Of a stretch of 19,069 bases of DNA, positions 7,913-14,466 are shown piece by piece. The stretch spans positions 43,082 to 62,150 of the forward strand of contig DFXY01000003.1 of the NCBI GenBank assembly GCA_002381945.1, given 5' to 3'. A model generated the notes under the pieces. It had not been told where the DNA came from, made no database searches, and saw only the letters and a list, made by a program, of their open reading frames with translations. The stretch is from Bacteriovoracaceae bacterium UBA4096. Lineage in GTDB: Bacteria; Bdellovibrionota; Bacteriovoracia; Bacteriovoracales; Bacteriovoracaceae. Position numbers and translations under genes: made by a program. The number at the start of each line of letters is the position of its first letter. Position 1 is the stretch's first letter.

Positions 7913-10069
7913 TTAGCGTCGAGGAAGTTCCACAATAAAGGAACTTCCCTCGCCAAGAGTGCTTTCAACAAGAATCGTACCACCATGACCCTCAATAATC
8001 TGCTGGGCTATATATAGTCCAAGTCCCAGTCCTCCAAAATTTTTATCTGAAACAGCTCTTTCGAAAGGCTTAAAGATCCGGAGTTGGTCCTCTGAAGATA
8101 CGCCCATTCCATAATCTTTAACCGTGATGGTTATATGGTCTTTATTACCCAGCATTTCAAATTCGACCGGCCTTTTATTCCCGAATTTTAAAGCATTGCC
8201 CAGAAGGTTTGAAACGACCTGCTGCAATCTTATTTGGTCACACATACCAAATAAATTTTCCTGGATATAAACTCTTAAAGGGCTTTGATGAAGATCAAAA
8301 TCTTGCTTAAGGCGGTTAACCTCTTCTTGAACGACATTTGAAATATTCATTTGCTGCAGATTTAAATGGAGTTTTTTTGCCCGAAGCTTGGAAATATCCA
8401 ATAAAGTCTCAATCAATTTCGAGAATTTCCTGATGTCCGGTTGAATCTCCGAAATGATCGGCTTAACTTTAGCTGCTAATTCTTCACTCAATACATTTTT
8501 ATCCATCAGGCGTGCCAGGAGATCAACTCGCATTTGAAGGGAAGTTAAGGGAGTTCTTAGCTCATGAGAAGCTACCGAAATAAAGTCTTCACGATTCTGA
8601 ATCGACTGCTGGGCATCCCGATAAAGCATCGTATTATCAATGGCAATGGCACAAGAGTTTCCAATTTCATTCATTAATGCAAGATCGCTCCCATCATAGT
8701 GGCGACCTTCTTTTGAAGATGCTACGACCAATCCTCCCAAGTATTCTCCCCGTACGATCATGGGTATGGCCATATAGGATTTCAATCCAAGATTACGAAT
8801 GACACAAACAAATTCAGGGTCTTTTATCCCTAATTTGGGCCAGGCTTCACCCTCAGTAATAAAATCTTCATCGGTTAAATGCGAATATAAAATGGAGCGA
8901 CCTTCCCTAAGAGCAAGGGGCAAACCATGAGGAGAAGTTAAATCTGTTTTACAATGTTCAAATATTCTCAAAAACTCTCTGCATTCTGGTGTTGCGGCCG
9001 CAGTAAGTGCGCGAAGCGCACCATTTTCATCAGATAAAGTAATGTAACTCCAATCAGCAAAATGGGAGACAATTAATTCAGGGATATTTTTTAATACTTT
9101 TTCATACTCAAGGGAGTTGGCGAGAAATTTTCGGGCCTGGGCCAATAATTCAAGGTCCTGACGAAATCTTTTTTCTTTTTTTAATAGTGATTCCTGTTGA
9201 TGAAGCATGTTGATGTGTTCAATTGAAAGGGCCGCCGCGGCCGTCACATCCTTAACTATTTGCAACTCATAATCAGTGGGCTCTCTTATTTTTCTAAAGT
9301 ATAAAGCAAACGTTCCCAAAACCTTCCCTTCCCGGGATAAAATGGGACAAGACCAACTGGCCCTTAAATCAAACGACAATGCCAATTCTTTATAGTTTTT
9401 CCATAGAGGATCATTTTCGATATCTGAGACGATGACTAGTTCCTTCTTAAATGCCGCTGTTCCACAAGAACCGGCCTCCGGACCGATGGGTTCATTTAGA
9501 ATTCCTTCCATATACGCATCCGGAAGATTAATCGCAGCTCCCTTAGTAAACTTCTTTCCCTCTTTATCCAACAGGAGTATCGAACCCAACATGCCATCAA
9601 CCAGTTCTTCGATGGGGGACAATAACTCGTTAAGGGCATCTTCCAAATTGCCGCCTCTAATGAGTATTTCAAATACCTTTCTTTGAGCACCCAAAAGAGT
9701 TTCACTTCTTTTACGCTTTGAAATATCAATCAACAGGCCGACACTGCCGATGTATTTTTCTTCCGAATTGAATAAGGGGTAACATGAGGCGAGAGTCCAG
9801 ATAACCACTTTATCCTTTCTTATGACTCGAATTTCATGTTTTTCGCTTTGGCCTCTTTTTCTGGTTTCTAACTTATCCAACAAAGTTTTTAAGTCTTCAG
9901 TTTTAAACAGACATGATAAATCGGTGTTTTTGATTTCATCCAGACTGTAGCCAAGCATTCTGGACATGGCAGGATTAACATAAACACTCTCATTCCCATC
10001 ATCGATGATCCAGATTCCCTCCAGAGAGTTCTCGATGATTTGCTTAAAGAGTCCTTCTGTAATTTCCAT
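7913..10069 (-). CDS. Soluble sensor histidine kinase, PAS-GAF-GAF-HisKA-HATPase
   Basis: A 718-residue cytoplasmic kinase with no membrane segment. Domain order: PAS with its C-terminal extension (about 6-122), a first GAF (about 130-288), a short coiled coil (289-312), a second GAF (about 313-485), HisKA with the phospho-acceptor His502 in SVASHELRTPLTS, and HATPase (about 605-718) with N-box NLLGNALKFG (622-630), G1 DYGMG (652-656) and G2 GLGLGL (680-685). The first GAF contains a Gly-Ser-Cys-Gly-Thr segment (Cys202); whether it binds a ligand is not visible. It starts 5 bases after the response-regulator stop, so the two form an operon and a likely cognate pair. The input signal is unknown; GAF/PAS allow small molecules, haem or redox. 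Confidence 0.93.
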   Translation of the reverse strand: MEITEGLFKQIIENSLEGIWIIDDGNESVYVNPAMSRMLGYSLDEIKNTDLSCLFKTEDLKTLLDKLETRKRGQSEKHEIRVIRKDKVVIWTLASCYPLFNSEEKYIGSVGLLIDISKRKRSETLLGAQRKVFEILIRGGNLEDALNELLSPIEELVDGMLGSILLLDKEGKKFTKGAAINLPDAYMEGILNEPIGPEAGSCGTAAFKKELVIVSDIENDPLWKNYKELALSFDLRASWSCPILSREGKVLGTFALYFRKIREPTDYELQIVKDVTAAAALSIEHINMLHQQESLLKKEKRFRQDLELLAQARKFLANSLEYEKVLKNIPELIVSHFADWSYITLSDENGALRALTAAATPECREFLRIFEHCKTDLTSPHGLPLALREGRSILYSHLTDEDFITEGEAWPKLGIKDPEFVCVIRNLGLKSYMAIPMIVRGEYLGGLVVASSKEGRHYDGSDLALMNEIGNSCAIAIDNTMLYRDAQQSIQNREDFISVASHELRTPLTSLQMRVDLLARLMDKNVLSEELAAKVKPIISEIQPDIRKFSKLIETLLDISKLRAKKLHLNLQQMNISNVVQEEVNRLKQDFDLHQSPLRVYIQENLFGMCDQIRLQQVVSNLLGNALKFGNKRPVEFEMLGNKDHITITVKDYGMGVSSEDQLRIFKPFERAVSDKNFGGLGLGLYIAQQIIEGHGGTILVESTLGEGSSFIVELPRR

Positions 10070-10074
10070 ATACT

Positions 10075-10431
10075 TTATTCTTTAAAATTTTCACTTACTG
10101 CTTGAAGAAGTGTGTCGAGTTCCAAAGGCTTTTGTACAAACTTATTACACTCGATAGCTTTAGCACGTTCCGAGTAGGCGGAAACGACGACGATAGGAAT
10201 GCTCTTATATTCGGGATGTTTTTTAATTTCTTCCACAAATTCCCAACCATTCATGACCGGCATCATAAGATCTAGAAGGATGAGACCGGGTTTGCTTGAC
10301 GGAAGCATATCAAGTCCTTCTCTTCCATTCTTGGCGAGAATCACTTCATACCCTTCAAACTCAAGGGCCAGCTTAAGAACTTCACGGATATTAGAATCAT
10401 CCTCTACTACAAGGACTTGTTTATTACTCAT
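10075..10431 (-). CDS. Stand-alone receiver-domain response regulator (CheY-like)
   Basis: A 118-residue receiver domain with nothing attached. The acidic pocket is Glu10-Asp11-Asp12, the phosphorylation site is Asp54 in LLDLMMP, the switch Ser is Ser84 in VVVSAYS, and the conserved Lys is Lys101 in VQKPLE. With no output domain it must act by protein contact or as a phosphorelay intermediate. It is the first gene of the unit leading to the PAS-GAF-GAF kinase, which begins 5 bases after its stop; this pairing suggests that kinase as donor. No clear Shine-Dalgarno is visible before the ATG. It begins about 70 bp downstream of the hairpin that follows nrfA. Confidence 0.95.
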   Translation of the reverse strand: MSNKQVLVVEDDSNIREVLKLALEFEGYEVILAKNGREGLDMLPSSKPGLILLDLMMPVMNGWEFVEEIKKHPEYKSIPIVVVSAYSERAKAIECNKFVQKPLELDTLLQAVSENFKE

Positions 10432-10503
10432 TATGTAAAGTTATCTAATTTTAAAGACATGCGCTTCTTAATTTTCTCATCAGACCTGACGCCAATTGAT
10501 ATA

Positions 10504-10531
10504 AGAAAGTCCCAACAAAATGGGACTTTCT
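10504..10531 (-). terminator. Probable rho-independent terminator after nrfHA
   Basis: A perfect 11-bp inverted repeat (AGAAAGTCCCA at 10504-10514, TGGGACTTTCT at 10521-10531, 6-nt loop) lies 42 bp past the nrfA stop. Read on the minus strand the hairpin ends in CTTTCTTATAT, a moderate T-tract. The plus-strand side is also T-rich but no plus-strand gene needs it. It separates nrfHA from the response-regulator unit. Confidence 0.72.
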
Positions 10532-10573
10532 CTTATCTTCTTAAATTTCTACTGTCTAACAGCATCTAGAATT

Positions 10574-11923
10574 TTACTTCAAGGCCAGCTGACCTTCCCT
10601 AATTCTATCCATTGCTTGCACCATTAATCTGGCCGCTTCTTGAGGTGCATGGAAACCTGTAGAATTCTCGGCTTCGATGAAATCAATCAGGAATTGAGCT
10701 TCTCGCTGGGCCAATTGAGCTTTTTTAATTTTATCTTCGCTAACATTTTTCTGTTTTGCTTCCTTAATATCATCAATAAGGGCCATCAGAGCATCCATAG
10801 ACTTATTCCGCATTTCCATGTGTCGGGTCTGAATAGTCTCCACTTTTTCTTTTAACTCGTTTTCAGGAGTGTGGTGACATGTCTGACATGATTTATTGAT
10901 ATTTAGCATCGGACTTCGAACCTGGTGGTTAGTGATTTTCATGGCACCAACGCGCTGGTAAGGCATGTGACAATCGACACATGAAACACCAGACTTGGCA
11001 TGCACGCCTTGGCTCCACATTTCAAACTCGGGATGCTGGGCCTTTAATGCTTCCGCTCCAGACTCGGCATGAATGAAATCTTTATGTCCATTTTCTTTAT
11101 AATATTTATAAATTTCATCGGCCTTAATCCCTTTGCTCCAAGGGAAAGTCAGAGTTTTCTCAGGTCCTTTAAAATAATATTCAACGTGACATTGAGCACA
11201 GACAAAACTTCTCATCTCTTGTCTTGTGGCCATTTTATTCACGTCATAATTATGAACACCCTGAGATTTTTTATACTCTTTAATCCCTTCCATGAAGGCC
11301 GGACGAGTGATTCTCAACTCCATATTGTCGGGACTGTGACAATCAATACAACTCACCGGATGTTTCACATTCTTTAGCGCATCATGATAAGGCATTTTAT
11401 TCATGATATCGAAACCCTTCTTAAGATCCCCATCACCAAGTTTGAACATGGTTGTGTAGGTTGAAGCGTGACAGTTTAAGCATGCACCTGGTTGAGGTGA
11501 GGCAGTTTGTCTCTTGGTGTGAATTTGGTCATCCAGCATGTAGGCATGACCTCGCTCTTCCCGGAAATCGACACTAAAGGCATAACCAAGCCACATTTTC
11601 TTCAAGCGAGGATCTTCTTCCAGCTTGGATTGCGCTACAACACTTCGAGGATCAGCATTATCCGGAATCCGTGGCAAGGCTTCAGATCCACCAAACTTGG
11701 TCCGCTTCTGATCCACGGTTTTTAGGTAGCTGTCATACTGAAGGGGATAATTCTTACCCCAGACTTCAGGATCATCTTCCATCGGTCCAATATCCACGAC
11801 TTTAAAGAACGGATTCTTGGCCTCGATTTTTTTCTCAGAGATACTGATCAGGACATAGCCCGCAACAGTTCCCAGAACAGCTGTCAGTAACACCAATAAA
11901 AGTAACTTGCCTTTAGATGTCAT
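10574..11923 (-). CDS. nrfA: Ammonia-forming cytochrome c nitrite reductase, five-CxxCH type
   Basis: Reduces nitrite to ammonium with six electrons in the periplasm. 449 residues with an N-terminal hydrophobic segment (7-27) for export or anchoring. Five haem sites: C148-LNC-H152, C192-IDC-H196, C242-AQC-H246, C315-VDC-H319, C346-QTC-H350. NrfA landmarks: R204/R207 in L-R-I-T-R-P after haem 2, H-V-E-Y-Y (246-250) after haem 3 for the active-site Tyr and a calcium ligand, KAQHPEFEMW and Q-G-V-H308 for the active-site His, and the long C-terminal helix for dimer contact. The first haem site has His where classical NrfA has Lys (CxxCK); the codon is CAC at this position. So no NrfEFG- or NrfI-type special lyase should be needed, and none is seen here. 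GGGAG overlaps the nrfH stop and serves as ribosome-binding site. Confidence 0.95.
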   Translation of the reverse strand: MTSKGKLLLLVLLTAVLGTVAGYVLISISEKKIEAKNPFFKVVDIGPMEDDPEVWGKNYPLQYDSYLKTVDQKRTKFGGSEALPRIPDNADPRSVVAQSKLEEDPRLKKMWLGYAFSVDFREERGHAYMLDDQIHTKRQTASPQPGACLNCHASTYTTMFKLGDGDLKKGFDIMNKMPYHDALKNVKHPVSCIDCHSPDNMELRITRPAFMEGIKEYKKSQGVHNYDVNKMATRQEMRSFVCAQCHVEYYFKGPEKTLTFPWSKGIKADEIYKYYKENGHKDFIHAESGAEALKAQHPEFEMWSQGVHAKSGVSCVDCHMPYQRVGAMKITNHQVRSPMLNINKSCQTCHHTPENELKEKVETIQTRHMEMRNKSMDALMALIDDIKEAKQKNVSEDKIKKAQLAQREAQFLIDFIEAENSTGFHAPQEAARLMVQAMDRIREGQLALK

Positions 11924-11931
11924 AAACTCCC

Positions 11932-12393
11932 CTAGTGACTATGGCCAACATCCCGATGACAACCGACACAGGATTTTCCTTCCTGCATTGGGCCCTGATG
12001 AAGTGTGGATGACATCAAGTCACCATGGCACTTCAAACAGGCCGACATCGTAATGTTAAAATTATGCTGCCTGATTCTAATCGGATCCTTAAAGGTACCC
12101 GTAGTGAACTTCAGAGCATGCATAAAACCATTATCCATTTTATTAAAATACTTAAAGTAAATGTTTTCGGGAGTGTGACAGGAATTACAAGTTGTCACTT
12201 TGTGATGGGAACCCTTGTTCCAGCTCTCGTATTGATCGCGCATGATATGACAGTTTACGCAGGCCTTAGGATCATCCAACAAGTAAGAGTAACCCTTACC
12301 GTAAATGAAGGTGAAAGAACCAAGCCCAAAGGCAAAGCCACAAACCGCCAACAAGATAATAATGAGTAATGATGTTTTAGTCTTTGCATTCAT
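11932..12393 (-). CDS. nrfH: NrfH, tetrahaem quinol dehydrogenase and membrane anchor of nitrite reductase
   Basis: A 153-residue NapC/NirT-family cytochrome c that takes electrons from menaquinol and passes them to NrfA. One N-terminal membrane helix (about 8-30) is followed by four haem sites: C45-VNC-H49, C69-NSC-H73, C119-LKC-H123 and C142-VGC-H146. The first is followed by Ile-Met51 (CxxCHxM), as in NrfH proteins where that Met ligates haem 1. It ends in a His-rich tail. It lies 8 bp upstream of nrfA, the standard nrfHA order, and is transcribed away from the CHASE-domain kinase. The short length and linkage to nrfA favour NrfH over NapC. Confidence 0.95.
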   Translation of the reverse strand: MNAKTKTSLLIIILLAVCGFAFGLGSFTFIYGKGYSYLLDDPKACVNCHIMRDQYESWNKGSHHKVTTCNSCHTPENIYFKYFNKMDNGFMHALKFTTGTFKDPIRIRQHNFNITMSACLKCHGDLMSSTLHQGPMQEGKSCVGCHRDVGHSH

Positions 12394-12517
12394 GAATAAG
12401 CATTCTAATAGTATTTTCGTTATATTTACTGCAAGAATCGTAGTCCCATTCCAAAAAATTTAAGCTGATAAGCATCAGAAATATATGTGATAATGAATTG
12501 AAATATGTGTCACTTGC

Positions 12518-12529
12518 TTGACGCGTCAA
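12518..12529. promoter_or_regulatory. Perfect 12-bp palindrome, candidate operator between nrfHA and the CHASE kinase
   Basis: TTGACGCGTCAA reads the same on both strands and lies about 125 bp from the nrfH start and 78 bp from the kinase start. Each strand contains a TTGAC, so it could supply a -35 element in either direction; I find no good -10 at the right distance. The half-sites resemble FNR-type TTGAT but the spacing is 2 bp, not the 4 of FNR sites, so the binding protein is not assigned. Confidence 0.45.
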
Positions 12530-12572
12530 CAAATTCGCTTTTTCTTAACATTTCCAAGCTTTCCACTTTCCA

Positions 12573-12601
12573 TAACTAGCTCAAAAATGCCAAGCTAGTT
12601 A
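12573..12601 (+). promoter_or_regulatory. 9-bp inverted repeat just before the CHASE kinase start
   Basis: TAACTAGCT (12573-12581) and AGCTAGTTA (12593-12601) form a perfect inverted repeat with an 11-nt loop, ending 5 bases before the ATG at 12607. It occupies the place where a Shine-Dalgarno would be, and none is evident. It could be an RNA hairpin controlling initiation or a protein-binding site. Confidence 0.5.
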
Positions 12602-12606
12602 GATTG

Positions 12607-14319
12607 ATGAAGAATCTCAAACGAGAAACCTTTTCTGTCCCAAACGGCTGGCCCATACTTCTATTGGGGATTCTTATTACTTTAGTTTTATCTCTCTATC
12701 TCCGTCATAAAGACCATAAACAATTTTTACTTCAATTCGAATATGAAACTGAACAGGCCATGCGGCGGATTCAATACCGAATGGAAAGGTATGAAAGTGC
12801 GCTGATCCAGGCCCGGGCCTTTTTTCATAGTTCAGTTATCGTATCGGCCGATGAGTTTCATGAATATTTTCAGGAAACTCAATTAATGGAGCGGTTCCCA
12901 GGTATTCAAGGTATGGGACTTGCAATCAAAGTCCCGAAGGATAAACTCAAGCAATACCAAGTCTGGCCACAAGGTAATCGAAACGAATTTTTCACGATTC
13001 TCTATCTTGACCCCATCAATGAAAGAAATAACAGGGCCATTGGCTATGATATGTTCTCGGAAGCAAACCGAAGAGAGGCAATGATCAAGGCCAGAGATAG
13101 TGGCCAATCCGCCTTTACCGGAAAGATTGAATTAGTCCAAGAAACTGATATTGATCCCCAACCAGGCCTTAATTTATACGTTCCTTACTATAAAAAAAAT
13201 GCACCACTAAATACGATTGAAGACCGGCAAAAAAATCTCATCGGATTTATTTTTAGTCCTTTCAGGACCTATGACCTTTTTAATGAAATTTTCAAAGAAA
13301 CCAATTTAAATATTGATGTAGAGATTTTTGATGGGAACGAGCTCGATCCAAAGAATCTGCTCTATGACTATAATCTCGTTCCAGAATATCAAAACCCTCA
13401 TCACAAATTTAGATTAATAGAACGAATGAATCTCTTTGGCCGGACATTTACTTTCCACTTTGTGCCAACTCCGCTCTTCATCCGTCAATCTCAGAGCTTG
13501 ATGCCAATCATAACTGCCATAATTGGCATTTTATTCACACTCCTCTTTTGTCGAATTTTCTGGATTACCAAAAAGCAAATGGAAATCAGTAAAGCTTCTG
13601 AAGAAACCCTCTCAACGGCCCTAAAAGTTCGTGATGATTTTTTTTCCATCGCCTCCCATGAATTAAAAACACCTCTGACTTCTTTAAAACTTCACACACA
13701 GATGATTCAAAGAGGAATCAAGCAAAATGATCCCACTGTCTACTCACAAGAGCGAGTCAACGCACTGATTGAACAGACAGATAAACAGACTCAAAGATTA
13801 GAACGAGTAGTGGATGATATGCTGGATATTTCCCGAATTAAAACCGGGAAACTGACTATTGAAAAAGAATTTGTGAATCTCAGTGATCTTGTCTCGGATG
13901 TTATCGCCCGAATGACCGGCCAATTTCAAATGATTCCTGGTGGTGCTCCCCGACTAAAACTTTCCAAAGACTCAGACGGGTTCTGGGATCCTATTCGTAT
14001 AGAGCAGGTCATCACCAATCTCCTTACGAACGCACTTAAATACGGAAGTAATAACGAAATTGATGTTGAAGTATCAGCGCTCCCTAATGAAGTTCTCCTT
14101 AGCGTTAAAGATTATGGCAGGGGAATTTCTCCTGAATACAAGGAAAAAATATTTAACAGTTTTGAAAGAGCTGGGGTTTCCGCCAGTGAGATAAGTGGGT
14201 TAGGCCTGGGTCTATATATCTCAAAACAAATTGTGAGATCCCATGGAGGAGAAATCTGGGTTGAAAGTGAACCAGGCCATGGCTCTCTTTTCAGGGTAAA
14301 ATTACCACGTAAAGCATAA
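12607..14319 (+). CDS. Membrane sensor histidine kinase with periplasmic CHASE domain
   Basis: 570 residues. Membrane helix 1 at about 15-33, a periplasmic CHASE domain at about 75-285 (F-P-G-I-Q-G-M-G, W-P, F-F-T-I-L-Y-L-D-P, then R-A-I-G-Y-D-M-F-S-E-A-N-R), membrane helix 2 at about 299-319, HisKA with His351 in SIASHELKTPLTS, and HATPase (about 455-570) with NLLTNALKYG, DYGRG and GLGLGL. CHASE domains sense extracellular or periplasmic small molecules; the ligand is unknown. An in-frame TTG lies directly before the ATG; ATG is preferred. No receiver domain is attached and no regulator gene is adjacent on this strand. Its catalytic core closely resembles that of the PAS-GAF-GAF kinase at 7913-10069. 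It is divergent from nrfHA, so control of, or co-regulation with, nitrite reduction is possible but unproven. Confidence 0.93.
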   Translation: MKNLKRETFSVPNGWPILLLGILITLVLSLYLRHKDHKQFLLQFEYETEQAMRRIQYRMERYESALIQARAFFHSSVIVSADEFHEYFQETQLMERFPGIQGMGLAIKVPKDKLKQYQVWPQGNRNEFFTILYLDPINERNNRAIGYDMFSEANRREAMIKARDSGQSAFTGKIELVQETDIDPQPGLNLYVPYYKKNAPLNTIEDRQKNLIGFIFSPFRTYDLFNEIFKETNLNIDVEIFDGNELDPKNLLYDYNLVPEYQNPHHKFRLIERMNLFGRTFTFHFVPTPLFIRQSQSLMPIITAIIGILFTLLFCRIFWITKKQMEISKASEETLSTALKVRDDFFSIASHELKTPLTSLKLHTQMIQRGIKQNDPTVYSQERVNALIEQTDKQTQRLERVVDDMLDISRIKTGKLTIEKEFVNLSDLVSDVIARMTGQFQMIPGGAPRLKLSKDSDGFWDPIRIEQVITNLLTNALKYGSNNEIDVEVSALPNEVLLSVKDYGRGISPEYKEKIFNSFERAGVSASEISGLGLGLYISKQIVRSHGGEIWVESEPGHGSLFRVKLPRKA

Positions 14320-14466
14320 GTTTTCTTTCTTAGAAATAACGCACTCGCATTTTAAGTATTATATTAAACTCTCCCTAACAGTTCTCACTGCGTCTTACTA
14401 AAAAATAATTCCAATAATAGCATACAAGGTGTCGATTAACTTTATCCCAGAAAAAGTCTTACAATC

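Noticed and set aside
12025..12369. A 114-codon plus-strand open frame opposite nrfH
   Set aside because: It lies wholly antisense to nrfH, whose four haem motifs make it certain. The frame has no recognisable domain and no ribosome-binding site.
12518..12529. Calling the palindrome an FNR box
   Set aside because: FNR-type sites have a 4-bp spacer between TTGAT-like half-sites (14 bp total); this one is 12 bp with a 2-bp spacer and C/G at the inner position, so the match is only superficial.
14320..14466. Terminator or promoter between the CHASE kinase and the hybrid kinase
   Set aside because: I found AT-rich hexamers resembling -10 elements but no matching -35, and no stem with a T-tract, so neither can be supported.
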